Assembly: GCF_007830615.1 (NCBI RefSeq)
Contig: NZ_VLLI01000007.1
Span: forward strand, 248,001-312,000
Direction of reading: 5' to 3'
From: Mucilaginibacter frigoritolerans
GTDB lineage: Bacteria; Bacteroidota; Bacteroidia; Sphingobacteriales; Sphingobacteriaceae
Length of the DNA stretch: 64,000 bases
Positions within the stretch are counted from its first letter, which is position 1, and the number at the start of each line of letters is the position of its first letter. The position numbers and the translations under genes are program-made. This document shows, in pieces, positions 18,181-27,447 of the stretch. The notes beneath the pieces are model-generated. The model had not been told where the DNA came from and ran no database searches. It saw only the letters and a list, made by a program, of their open reading frames with translations.

Positions 18181-18784
18181 TTTCCCCTAATTAATTTAAA
18201 CTATTGATTAAACCCAAAACAAAGAACAAATAAATCCCAGCTTGGGCGTCTGAGAATTCAAAAACAATATTTTTTCATTGGTAGATGTATATTATTTTTC
18301 ACAGATTGTATGCAGGGCTGCTAACTTCTTTACAAATGTTAAGCCAAAAATTATTTTTTATCGTTGTTACTAAAAAAACAAGCCCAGCATGCGTTCAAAT
18401 TTTTTTTTCTACCGGTAGCCGAATTCAGTTAAAATATCTATTTTTATCAATCCGCTATTAGCCATTATCGGTAAAACAATGCGTTTTCATTCATTAAACG
18501 CTGTTTTTTACTCAAACATGGAAAACAGTGTTTATAAATCAATGGCATATCGCTAATGCGATATTTAAAAATGGATCAATTTTAAAAACGGTTTATAATA
18601 TGCGAATATAGCTCAATTAAGCATATTTTAGCATAAAAATGCTTTTTTTTTGTTATTTGCCTACAAAAAATGAATATTTATTTGGCCTATTGTCCAAAAA
18701 AAGCTTCAAAGTCGGTTTTTTTAGAAATTTGTCCGATATTTCATACATCTGTTGTATTTTATTAGCTACATTAAAAACATATTA
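18181..18784. other. Gene-free AT-rich intergenic block with hairpins
   Basis: No convincing coding region is visible in about 600 bases. It contains a CCCAGCTTGGG mini-hairpin near 18237-18247, a perfect palindrome CTACCGGTAG (18409-18418), a stem GCGTTT/AAACGC (18481-18501) followed by a run of T, a stem ATATCGC/GCGATAT (18547-18564), and AGCAT/ATGCT (18630-18643) followed by nine T. The M13 peptidase promoter must be near its right end but no clean TAnnTTTG box is seen. Confidence 0.5.
18630..18651 (+). terminator. Short hairpin with T-tract
   Basis: AGCAT, a four-base loop, ATGCT, then a run of T: a weak (five-base stem) intrinsic terminator on the plus strand, 134 bases upstream of the M13 peptidase. 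It suggests a short transcript from inside the gene-free block, or an attenuator. Confidence 0.35.
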
Positions 18785-20839
18785 ATGCGTAAAAACCCTT
18801 ATATTAAAGCATTCCTGGCATCGGCCATGGGTGCCTCTTTATTATTAAGTGCCTGCAAAAATAAAACGCCTAACACTGCAGAGAACGATATAATATTTAA
18901 AGATCTGGATACCACGATTAAACCAGGGGATGATTTTTTTAAGTATGCCAATGGAGGATGGCTTAAAAAAAATCCCATTCCGGCAGCTTATTCATCGTGG
19001 GGAATTGGCAATGTAGTGGAAGAAGAACTGCGTGACAGACTAAAAAAAATAAATGAAGACGCTTTAAAGGCCGAAGCTCCCAAAGGCAGTAACACCCAAA
19101 AAATAGGCGATTTTTATTTTAGCGGACTTGATACCGCGGATATTGAGAAACAAGGATTGGATCCGCTTAAACCGGAATTAAGCAAAATTGATAGTATTAA
19201 GGATATCAAAAGTCTTATTGATGAGTTTGCGCATTTGGCAACTATAGGAGTTGAATCACCTATTGCTGCCTACATTGGTCAAGATGCCAAAAACAGCAAT
19301 AAAAACATGCTGCAACTGTACCAGGGTGGCATTGGCCTGCCCAACAGGGATTACTATTTCAACACCGATCAGCATAGTGTTGATATCCGTACAGATTATC
19401 AGCAAAAACACCTGCCTATACTTTACAAACTATCAGGCTTTACTTCAGACGAAGCCTTAACGGCCAGTAATAACACTTATTCGCTTGAAAAATTCCTGGC
19501 AGAAAATTCCCGGAAACTGGAGGACCTTCGCGACCCATATCATAACTACAACAAAATGCCATTAAGCGGCCTCGATAAACTGGCACCGGACATTGACTGG
19601 AAAAATGCATTTGAAAAAATGGATTATAAAAATGTCGACACGGTAATAGTTGGTCAGCCGGAATATTACATAGCCTTAAATAAAGCGTTAAAAACCGTTT
19701 CCATAAATGATTGGAAAAATTACCTCCGTAAAAATTTAATAACTGCCTTTGGTTCTTATTTAAGCAAACCCTTTGATGTGGAAATGTTCCGTTTTTACGG
19801 CACCATATTAAATGGTAACAAAGAACAGCTACCACGCTGGAAACGGGTATTGGATACCGAGAACGAGCTGATGGGTGAGGTGCTTGGGCAGATTTTTGTT
19901 AAAGAATACTTCCCCGAAAAAACCAAAAAACGCTATGTTGACCTTGTGGAAGCGATGCGCAGCACTTTTAAAGAGCACATTCAAAAGCTAAGCTGGATGA
20001 GCGAGCAAACCAAGCAAAAAGCGTATGATAAACTAGCGAAAGTAACCCCTAAAGTAGGCTATCCGGATAAATGGAAGAATTTTTCGACACTTACTGTTAA
20101 CCGGGGACCGTATGCGTTAAATGTTATGCGGGCAAATAATTTCTGGCATCACTACGAGGCCAACAAACTAGGTAAACCTGTTGACCGTACTGAATGGGGC
20201 ATTACACCGCAAACCTATAATGCATACTACAATCCATCAAATAACGAAATTGTACTGCCTGCGGCTCAATTTTTGGTTCCGGGAGTTAAGGATGATGATC
20301 TGGATGATGCCGTGGTATACGGTTACGCCGCTGCCTCAACCATTGGCCATGAAATGACACATGGCTTTGATGATGAAGGCCGCCAGTTTGATGCTGCCGG
20401 TAATTTAAAAGAATGGTGGTTACCGCAGGATTCTATAAAATTTACCGAGCGGGCACAAATGCTGGTTAACCAATTTAACGGTTATAGCATTTACGGCCTG
20501 CATGTAAATGGCAAAGCCACCCAGGGCGAAAACATTGCCGATTTAGGCGGGATAGTAATAGGGCTGGATGCTTTCAAAAAAACGGATCAGTATAAAGAAG
20601 GTAAATCAATAAACGGTTTAACACCTGAACAACGCTTCTTTTTAGGTTATGCATTAGGCTGGCTGGGACAAACACGCAAAGAAGCATTATCAAGCCAGAT
20701 CCTGACTAATGAACACGCTCCCGGATTTATGCGCGTAAACGGGCCATTTACCGATGTGCCTGAATTTTATGATGCATTCCACATTAAAAAAGGTGATAAG
20801 ATGTGGCTCGATACCAATAAACGGGTTACCATCTGGTAA
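18785..20839 (+). CDS. M13 family zinc metallopeptidase (neprilysin/PepO-like), lipoprotein
   Basis: A 684-residue neprilysin-like peptidase, anchored by lipid: MRKNPYIKAFLASAMGASLLLSAC has a good lipobox (LSAC). The ATG at 18785 is preferred because it gives this signal; an upstream in-frame start adds 11 residues. The N-terminal M13 domain starts at PGDDFFKYANGGW. The zinc site is HEMTH near residue 522 with the third ligand in GENIADLGG, and the substrate-binding NAYYNPSNNEIVLPAA lies before it. It cleaves peptides outside the cytoplasm. The next gene is a frameshifted paralogue, so this is a tandem duplication. Confidence 0.93.
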   Translation: MRKNPYIKAFLASAMGASLLLSACKNKTPNTAENDIIFKDLDTTIKPGDDFFKYANGGWLKKNPIPAAYSSWGIGNVVEEELRDRLKKINEDALKAEAPKGSNTQKIGDFYFSGLDTADIEKQGLDPLKPELSKIDSIKDIKSLIDEFAHLATIGVESPIAAYIGQDAKNSNKNMLQLYQGGIGLPNRDYYFNTDQHSVDIRTDYQQKHLPILYKLSGFTSDEALTASNNTYSLEKFLAENSRKLEDLRDPYHNYNKMPLSGLDKLAPDIDWKNAFEKMDYKNVDTVIVGQPEYYIALNKALKTVSINDWKNYLRKNLITAFGSYLSKPFDVEMFRFYGTILNGNKEQLPRWKRVLDTENELMGEVLGQIFVKEYFPEKTKKRYVDLVEAMRSTFKEHIQKLSWMSEQTKQKAYDKLAKVTPKVGYPDKWKNFSTLTVNRGPYALNVMRANNFWHHYEANKLGKPVDRTEWGITPQTYNAYYNPSNNEIVLPAAQFLVPGVKDDDLDDAVVYGYAAASTIGHEMTHGFDDEGRQFDAAGNLKEWWLPQDSIKFTERAQMLVNQFNGYSIYGLHVNGKATQGENIADLGGIVIGLDAFKKTDQYKEGKSINGLTPEQRFFLGYALGWLGQTRKEALSSQILTNEHAPGFMRVNGPFTDVPEFYDAFHIKKGDKMWLDTNKRVTIW

Positions 20840-20848
20840 TTGAATAAC

Positions 20849-20885
20849 AACAAACAAAGGCGTAAATTTTACGCCTTTGTTTGTT
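20849..20885. terminator. Strong terminator after M13 peptidase
   Basis: Two 18-base arms (20849-20866 and 20868-20885) are exact reverse complements, beginning AACAAACAAAGGCG. The right arm ends in TTTGTTTGTTTT, so it works as an intrinsic terminator on the plus strand. It separates the two tandem M13 genes into different transcription units. Confidence 0.8.
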
Positions 20886-20962
20886 TTAAGGCATATTATT
20901 TTTACACATCATAGCTGATTACAGGATGATATTTTAATTAAGTTTGTTATAAACCATTCACT

Positions 20963-23016
20963 ATGCAAAAAATTTACAAAAAACCTGTCCTTTATATCAC
21001 AGCACTTACAGCCTTAGCTTTGTGTGCCTATCAAACTAAAACCATAATCGATAAACCTAATGATCCTGTTTATCAAAACATTGATCCTTTGGTTAGTCCC
21101 GGTGCTGATTTCTTTCTGTACGCTAATGGTACCTGGTTTAAGAACAATCCCATACCTGCAGCCTATTCAAGCTGGGGCATAGGCAACGAGGTTACCGAAG
21201 AGATCCGTGATCGCCTTAAAAAAATAAATGAAGATGCTTTAAAAGCTAATGCCTCAAAGGATCATCAACCCAAAAAATTGGTGATTTTTATTATAGCGGC
21301 ATGGATAGCATAGGCATTGAAAAAGCAGGCATTGCCCCTTTGCAGGCACAATTAACATTAATTGACCAGGTAAACAATGCCACAGATATATTAAATGCAG
21401 CTGCCATATTAAGCACTACTAGTACCCGCAACATTATTGGCCTGCGCGTAAGTCAGGATGATAAAAATAGCTCCAAAATGATGGTGCAGCTAGGCCAGGC
21501 AGGCTTAGGTTTGCCCAATCGCGATTATTATTTTAAGACCGATGCCCGCACTACCCGTATCCGTACCGATTACAACAGCAAATACTTACCAACCCTATTA
21601 CAATTATCGGGCTGGGATGAACAAAAAGCACAGGCAGGTGCCAAAAGTGCTTATGCAATTGAAAAGTTTTTGGCCGATAGCAGCCGTAAACTGGAAAACT
21701 TACGCGATCCGTATCGCAACTATAACAAAATGACGCTGGCTGATTTAAATAGCTTAGCTCCAGACATTAACTGGACCGGCCTGTTTAAAACCATGGAACT
21801 AAAGCCTGTTGACACGGTAATAGTTGGTCAGCCGGAGTATTACCGTGCAGTAAATACCGCTTTAAAAACTTTTTCTATTGATGATTGGAAGGCCTATCTG
21901 AGACTTAAGCTGATTATTTCTTATGCTCCTTATTTAAATAATGCTTTTGCTGATGAAAGCTTCAGATTTTCGGGCAAGCTTTTGCGCGGACAAAAAGAGC
22001 AATTGGTACGCTGGAAACGGGTGTTGGATACTGAAAACGGCATAATGGGCGAATTGCTGGGACAACTGTTTGTTAAAGAATATTTCCCTGAGAAAAGCAA
22101 GGAAAGATATGTAGCAATGGTTGAGGCAATAAGAGAGGCTTATCGCGAGCATATTACCAAGCTGGATTGGATGAGCCCGGAAACCAAACAGAAAGCGTTG
22201 GTTAAATTGGCTGCTATCCATCCAAAAGTTGGCTATCCTGATCAATGGAAAGATTTTTCGGCCCTAAATATCAACCGGGGATCATATGCAGGCAACGTGA
22301 TGAATGCACGCCACTGGCAATACCTGGTTAATATTGATAAACTAGGTAAGCCGGTTAATCACCAGGAATGGAACATGACGCCGCAAACCTATAATGCCAA
22401 TTACAGCCCATCAAACAATGAAATTACTTTACCTGCTGCTCAATTATTAATACCGGGCATAAAAGATGAAGATGTGGACGATGCCGTAGCCTATGGCTAT
22501 GTGGCAGCCTCTGTTATCGGTCATGAAATTACTCATGGATTTGATGACGAAGGACGTTTGTTTGATGCTAAAGGCAATTTAAAAGCCTGGTGGACACCAC
22601 AAGACTCAGTGAAATTTACCCAAAGGGCCCAAATGCTGGTTGATCAGTTTAACGGTTATGTAGTACTTGATAGCCTGCACGTTAACGGCAAGGCAACCCT
22701 TGGCGAAAACATTGCTGATTTGGGCGGCATTGTTTTAGGGGTGGATGCCTTTAAAAAGACGAAGCAATATAAAGAAGGCAAAAAAATTAACGGACTTACG
22801 CCAATGCAGCGTTTCTTTTTAGGATATGCCTTAAGCTGGAAAATAAAAGAACGCGACGAGGCCCTGGCCAACCAGATATTAACGGATGTACATGCTCCTG
22901 CATTTTTAAGGGTTAACGGCCCCTTCACCGACGTACCAGAATTTTATGAAGCTTTTAACATCAAAAAAGCCGACAAAATGTGGCTGGATCCGGATAAAAG
23001 GGTCAGGATTTGGTAA
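20963..23016 (+). pseudogene. Second M13 metallopeptidase, interrupted by a -1 frameshift
   Basis: A paralogue of the preceding peptidase, split into two frames: 20963-21313 (116 codons) and an overlapping frame that continues to 23016. Adding one A to the A6 run at 21272-21277 joins them and restores KIGDFYYSGMDS, which matches KIGDFYFSGLDT in the neighbour. The remainder is intact, including HEITH and GENIADLGG, so the lesion is recent, a sequencing error in a homopolymer, or a slippage-controlled switch. The N-terminus (ALALCAYQ) is a signal anchor with a poor lipobox. Corrected length would be about 684 residues. Confidence 0.85.
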
Positions 23017-23055
23017 CAATGCATTTGCTTTACTGCTGATTTAAGGCGGTTCTGC

Positions 23056-23063
23056 TATATTTG
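23056..23063 (+). promoter_or_regulatory. -7 box, possible leaderless start of pnuC
   Basis: TATATTTG followed by ATCA and then ATG. It matches TAnnTTTG and ends four bases before the start codon. Confidence 0.55.
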
Positions 23064-23067
23064 ATCA

Positions 23068-23670
23068 ATGCAAATAATGCACATTCTTCAGGGCTGGTGG
23101 GTGCATCAGTCCTGGCTTGAAATTGTTGGGGTAATTACCGGTCTTTTGTGCGTTTATCTCGCTGCAAAAAATAAAATCCTGAACTGGCCATTTGCCATAA
23201 TCAGCGTTGGCACCTACATTTTTATTTTTTTCAATTCGCACTTATATGCCGACATGGGCCTGCAGGTATATTTTATGGCCATGAATATTTATGGTTGGTA
23301 TTACTGGAGCCACAAACCTGTCAATGAAAAAAAAACGCCGGTAGTATTAATGACCCAAAAGGAAATAATCCTCTCCATAATTGCAGTAGTTATCTTTACC
23401 TTTTTTTTAGGTACTGTATTAAAGTATACCCCCGCCTCATACCCGTATATTGATAGTTTTTGTGCAGCATGCAGCCTCATTGCGCAGGTGCTTTTAGCCC
23501 GAAAGGTTTTGGAAAATTGGCTCATCTGGGTTTTTGTTGATGTAATATATGTAGGGGTTTATATTTTTAAAGGACTTGATTTAACCGCATTAATGTATGC
23601 CATTTATGTTGCTATTGCGCTAATGGGGTATATTGACTGGAAAAAGGATTACAAAAAACAGGTTATTTGA
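23068..23670 (+). CDS. pnuC: PnuC-type nicotinamide riboside transporter
   Basis: A 200-residue membrane protein with about seven hydrophobic segments and the PnuC pattern: LEIVGVITGLLCVYLAAKN, WPFAIISVGTYIFIFF, YADMGLQVYFMAMNIYGWYYW and, near the C-terminus, NWLIWVFVDVIYVGVYIFKGL. PnuC carriers import nicotinamide riboside by facilitated diffusion, which needs intracellular phosphorylation to trap the substrate. The following gene encodes such a kinase, which strongly supports the assignment. Thiamine carriers (PnuT) are the main alternative, but the neighbour points to NAD salvage. Confidence 0.9.
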   Translation: MQIMHILQGWWVHQSWLEIVGVITGLLCVYLAAKNKILNWPFAIISVGTYIFIFFNSHLYADMGLQVYFMAMNIYGWYYWSHKPVNEKKTPVVLMTQKEIILSIIAVVIFTFFLGTVLKYTPASYPYIDSFCAACSLIAQVLLARKVLENWLIWVFVDVIYVGVYIFKGLDLTALMYAIYVAIALMGYIDWKKDYKKQVI

Positions 23671-23747
23671 TTTCGAATCTCGGAGGTTCGATTTCGGAAT
23701 TAAAAAAAAAAGAGAATAAGGTTAATCGATACTTTAGAGAATAAGGA

Positions 23748-24278
23748 ATGGAAATAAAAAAAATAGCAGTAGTGGGCCCTGAGTCAACAGGTAAATCTAC
23801 CATGTCGGCTTATCTGGCCAAACATTACCAAACTGTTTGGGTACCCGAATATGCCCGTGGCTATTGCGAAAAGCTAACCGAGCCACCAACCTGGCAGGAT
23901 GAGATAAATATGTTTTATGGACAGCTGACATTGGAGCAGGACTTATTACCGCAGGCCAATCAGATCCTGATCTGCGATACTACTTTCATCACCGTAAAAA
24001 TATGGAGCGACCAGATGTTTGGCAAATCGCCTCAGGAAGTATTGGACGAACTGCCCAAACATCCTTATGATCTTTACCTCCTTTTAGATATCGACCTTCC
24101 ATGGCAGGATGACCCTCTCCGCGACTTCCCGCACATGCGCGAGCATTTTATGGATGTATGGCATAAAGAATTGCAGGCATTAGATGCCAATTACAAAGTG
24201 ATATCAGGCTCCGGCCCCGAAAGATACACAAGCGCAATAACTGAGATCGACGCGTTTATAAAGGCAAACTCATTGTAA
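23748..24278 (+). CDS. NadR-like ribosylnicotinamide kinase (AAA ATPase)
   Basis: A 176-residue P-loop protein matching the C-terminal kinase domain of NadR without its adenylyltransferase or DNA-binding parts. The P-loop is GPESTGKST (residues 10-18), followed by VPEYARGYCE and the second-site ICDTTFITVKIW; a lid-type segment is LPWQDDPLRDFP. The domain phosphorylates nicotinamide riboside to NMN. It lies 77 bases after pnuC on the same strand, so import and trapping of the NAD precursor form one unit. Confidence 0.87.
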   Translation: MEIKKIAVVGPESTGKSTMSAYLAKHYQTVWVPEYARGYCEKLTEPPTWQDEINMFYGQLTLEQDLLPQANQILICDTTFITVKIWSDQMFGKSPQEVLDELPKHPYDLYLLLDIDLPWQDDPLRDFPHMREHFMDVWHKELQALDANYKVISGSGPERYTSAITEIDAFIKANSL

Positions 24279-24283
24279 ACTAA

Positions 24284-24308
24284 TAGAGCCGCAACAAATG
24301 CGGCTCTA
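24284..24308. terminator. Bidirectional terminator
   Basis: TAGAGCCGCA (24284-24293) pairs with TGCGGCTCTA (24299-24308) around ACAAA. It lies between the NadR-like gene and the convergent deoxyhypusine-synthase-like gene and can serve both. Confidence 0.75.
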
Positions 24309-24336
24309 AATATTATTAAGGATTAAATCTAAATTA

Positions 24337-25317
24337 CTATTGGCCTAATATCCAGGCGAAGATCAGTGGAGCTACAATGGTAGCATCACTTTCTACAATA
24401 AATTTCGGTGTATGAATATCTAATTTACCCCAGGTAATTTTCTCATTTGGTACAGCGCCTGAGTAAGAACCATAGGAAGTAGTTGAGTCAGAGATCTGGC
24501 AAAAATAGCTCCAGAATGGAATCTCAGGCATTTCCATATCCTGATATAACATCGGCACCACGCAAATCGGGAAATCGCCGGCGATACCACCACCAATTTG
24601 GAAAAAACCGATTCCCTTACCTGATGAATTTTTAACATACCAATCGGCCAACCAAGCCATATATTCAATACCACTTTTCATGGTAGTTGGTTTTATCTCG
24701 CCTTTTATAACATACGATGCAAAAATATTACCCATAGTACTATCTTCCCATCCCGGTACAACTATTGGCAGGTTCTTTTCGGCAGCGGCCAACATCCATG
24801 AATTTTTGGGGTCAATTTCATAATACTGCTCCAGCTCGCCGCTCAGCAATATTTTGTACATAAATTCATGCGGGAAAAAGCGTTCGCCATTGGTATCAGC
24901 ATCTTTCCATATTTTATGAATATGTTTCTGTAAACGACGGAAAGCTTCTTCTTCCGGGATACAGGTATCGGTAACACGGTTATAATGGTTCTCTAACAAA
25001 TCCCACTCATCCTGCGGACTTAAATCGCGGTAATGCGGTACGCGTTTGTAGTGTGAGTGTGCAACCAGGTTCATTATATCCTCTTCAAGGTTAGCACCTG
25101 TACATGATATAATGTCAATTTTACCCTGACGGATCATTTCCGCCAATGATATACCCAACTCAGCAGTACTCATTGCGCCTGCTAAGGTCACCATCATTTT
25201 GCCGCCTTCTAACAGGTGTGTTTCATAGCCTTTTGCAGCATCAACCAATGCAGCGGCGTTAAAATGCAGGTAATTTCTTTCAATAAACTGCGATATGGGT
25301 CCTTTCGTAGTGCTCAT
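24337..25317 (-). CDS. Deoxyhypusine synthase family protein
   Basis: A 326-residue protein of the deoxyhypusine synthase (DHS) family, whose eukaryotic members transfer the aminobutyl group of spermidine to eIF5A using NAD. The NAD-binding region TLAGAMSTAELGISLAEMI, the SCTGANLEEDIMNL motif and the active-site segment ITWGKLD are present; Lys298 corresponds to the catalytic lysine that forms the imine intermediate. Bacteria lack eIF5A, so the acceptor must be something else; bacterial relatives have been linked to homospermidine formation. A TACTTTTG box (25346-25339) lies 21 bases before the ATG. Confidence 0.9.
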   Translation of the reverse strand: MSTTKGPISQFIERNYLHFNAAALVDAAKGYETHLLEGGKMMVTLAGAMSTAELGISLAEMIRQGKIDIISCTGANLEEDIMNLVAHSHYKRVPHYRDLSPQDEWDLLENHYNRVTDTCIPEEEAFRRLQKHIHKIWKDADTNGERFFPHEFMYKILLSGELEQYYEIDPKNSWMLAAAEKNLPIVVPGWEDSTMGNIFASYVIKGEIKPTTMKSGIEYMAWLADWYVKNSSGKGIGFFQIGGGIAGDFPICVVPMLYQDMEMPEIPFWSYFCQISDSTTSYGSYSGAVPNEKITWGKLDIHTPKFIVESDATIVAPLIFAWILGQ

Positions 25318-25425
25318 AACTGATCAATAAAATTTGGGCAAAAGTAGGTATTTTGTACGAACTGGTGATTTAAAAATCTTAATGCCTAAAACAAATACTT
25401 AAAAATTACCTTTGCATTGCTGGAC

Positions 25426-26565
25426 ATGAAGAAACTCTTTACTTTATTACTTACTTTCATCTGCTTTCAATCAGCTTTTGCACAATTAAATTTCCTGCCG
25501 AAGTTTATCAGGAAAATGTATTTCAATAAGGATACAAGCAGAAAATCAAGCTTCCTGATTGTTCCGGCCTTAAGCTCATCGCCCGAAACTGGCCTTGAGT
25601 TTGGCGGTGCAGCCATTCTTTCCTTTTATTCAGATACTGTACATCGCGAAACACGTGTTTCGAGCTTATTCGGATATGCTACCATTACCACTAAAGGACA
25701 AGCTAAGCTAAGTCTAAATACCAGTTACTGGACATCCCAAAATAAATGGCATTACACCTCAAGTGTAAGCTATTACAATTACCCTTTTGATTTTTATGGA
25801 ATAGGTAACAATACGAAACTATCTAACATAGATCCGGTAGAGGAAAAACGTTATAAATTTTCCTTTGGCGGCGAGAAACTTTTTGGTGACCGCTTTTATT
25901 TGGGTTATGTACTTGGAGCTGTGAAATATTTTTACAAGTATCAGCCAGATCCATATGCTACCATTAACTACGATCCTTTAGTAGAAGACAAACACGGTGG
26001 CGACATCATTTACATTGGCCCAAGCTTTACTTATGATACCCGCAACAATAATACCTATACTACCAGTGGTATGATAATAAGTACTTACTACAATTTAATG
26101 CAGGGTATTTATTTCAATAATTTTTACAGGGGCGGCTTTTTCAATATTGAATATTCGCAGTTCTTTTTACTGGCACCTCCACTTGTGTTAGGGCTGGATG
26201 TGCAGGAACAAAGCCTTACCGGAGGCCAATCTCCTTTTTATTTAATGCCCCAAATGGGCAGCGACGAAATGATGCGTGGTTATTACCAGGGCCGCTATCG
26301 CGACAGGAATTACATAGCGGGACAAACAGAACTGCGTTACCGTATTGACAAAAGATGGGGGCTTGCCGCTTTTGCTGGCACCGGTGAGGTTTTCCATAAT
26401 ACCTTCAGCGCCGAACAGCTAAAGCCAAACTATGGAGGCGGTATACGCTACTTTTTTGATGTTCAAAAAGGACTTGCTATCCGGCTTGATTATGGTGTTG
26501 GTCAAAAACCTGCCGGGGAACCGCGCCAAAGTGGTTTTTATATAGCGCTGGGGCAATCATTCTAA
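25426..26565 (+). CDS. BamA/TamA-family outer-membrane protein (Omp85-like barrel)
   Basis: A 379-residue exported protein starting MKKLFTLLLTFICFQSAFAQ. The remainder is a surface-antigen (D15) type beta-barrel: FLIVPALSSSPETGLEFGGA, IGPSFTYDTRNNNTYTTSG, GQTELRYRIDKRWGLAAFAG and a final strand ending in Phe (FYIALGQSF), the usual assembly signal. No POTRA domains are present, so it is a barrel-only member like many in Bacteroidota, not BamA itself. The ATG at 25426 is preferred over a TTG nine bases upstream; TACCTTTG at 25407-25414 is its promoter box. Function unknown. Confidence 0.83.
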   Translation: MKKLFTLLLTFICFQSAFAQLNFLPKFIRKMYFNKDTSRKSSFLIVPALSSSPETGLEFGGAAILSFYSDTVHRETRVSSLFGYATITTKGQAKLSLNTSYWTSQNKWHYTSSVSYYNYPFDFYGIGNNTKLSNIDPVEEKRYKFSFGGEKLFGDRFYLGYVLGAVKYFYKYQPDPYATINYDPLVEDKHGGDIIYIGPSFTYDTRNNNTYTTSGMIISTYYNLMQGIYFNNFYRGGFFNIEYSQFFLLAPPLVLGLDVQEQSLTGGQSPFYLMPQMGSDEMMRGYYQGRYRDRNYIAGQTELRYRIDKRWGLAAFAGTGEVFHNTFSAEQLKPNYGGGIRYFFDVQKGLAIRLDYGVGQKPAGEPRQSGFYIALGQSF

Positions 26566-26756
26566 AAAAATGATTCTTAACACCTTTGTGTAATAATACC
26601 CGTTCATGGTACACTTAAGCCTGTGCTTATCATTACATTTGATTACATTTACCTAACACGTTGCCATAATGGCATAATCAGCAGGTAATTGTAACATCGG
26701 TATGTGTTTTGTAATCATATATTAAAATTACCTACTTAAATCAAAAAGCATTTAAT

Positions 26757-27335
26757 ATGAAAAATTTATTAATAGCACTCGGCGTTATTGTATTCATTTG
26801 TCTAATAGGCGGATGCAGCTATAACGGGATGGTTTCAAAAGACGAAAACGTAAAAGCTAAATGGGGGGCGGTTGAATCACAATATCAACGTAGAAGCGAT
26901 TTGATCCCTAACCTGGTTGCTACCGTAAAAGGTGCGGCCAACTTTGAAAAAAGCACACTGGTTGAAGTAACTGATGCCCGTGCAAGAGCCACTTCCATAC
27001 AGGTAGATCCCAGCAAGCTAGATCCGGCAAGCATACAAAAATACCAGGCTGCCCAAGGGCAGTTAAGTACCGCTTTGGGACGGTTACTGGTAGCATCCGA
27101 AAATTATCCCGATCTTAAATCAAACAGCAATTTCACTAACCTGCAGGCATCATTGGAAGGAACTGAAAATCGTATCAACGTTGCCCGACTGGATTATAAC
27201 TCAGCTGTACAGGAATACAATACTTCTATCCGTTCATTCCCGGCAGTAATAACTGCACGCCTGTTTGGTTTTAATGAAAAAGGTAGTTTTGAAGCAGAAG
27301 CCGGAGCTGAAAGAGCGCCAAAAGTGTCATTTTAA
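26757..27335 (+). CDS. LemA family protein
   Basis: A 192-residue LemA protein. One hydrophobic N-terminal segment (LLIALGVIVFICLIGGCS) contains a possible lipobox (IGGC), so it may be a lipoprotein or signal-anchored. It is followed by the family's helical domain with YQRRSDLIPNLVATVKGAANFEKSTL, ASENYPDLKSNSNFTNLQ and YNTSIRSFPAVI. LemA function is not established; it is very often linked to TPM-domain genes, as here. Confidence 0.93.
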   Translation: MKNLLIALGVIVFICLIGGCSYNGMVSKDENVKAKWGAVESQYQRRSDLIPNLVATVKGAANFEKSTLVEVTDARARATSIQVDPSKLDPASIQKYQAAQGQLSTALGRLLVASENYPDLKSNSNFTNLQASLEGTENRINVARLDYNSAVQEYNTSIRSFPAVITARLFGFNEKGSFEAEAGAERAPKVSF

Positions 27336-27447
27336 TAAAGGATTTCACCGATGGAAATGATTACACCGATTAGCAATGTTGATCAGTGTAATCATCCCCA
27401 ATAAATCGATGAAATCATAATAATAATCAGTGTAATCACATAAAATA
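27336..27447. repeat. Imperfect intergenic palindrome (GATTACACCGAT type)
   Basis: The spacer between lemA and the first TPM gene is largely an imperfect inverted repeat: GATTTCACCGAT and ATGATTACACCGAT on the left are mirrored by GTGTAATCAT and ATCGATGAAATC on the right, and GTGTAATCA recurs at the end. It resembles short dispersed repeats of this bacterial family and lies inside what is otherwise an operon. Confidence 0.6.

Noticed and set aside
20963..23016. Programmed ribosomal frameshift as the main explanation
   Set aside because: The A6 run could slip, but there is no stimulating structure I can identify, and the intact paralogue next door has no such site. Kept only as one of several possibilities.
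23017..23067. NAD-type riboswitch before pnuC
   Set aside because: Only about 50 bases lie between genes and a -7 box ends four bases before the ATG, leaving no room for a leader RNA.
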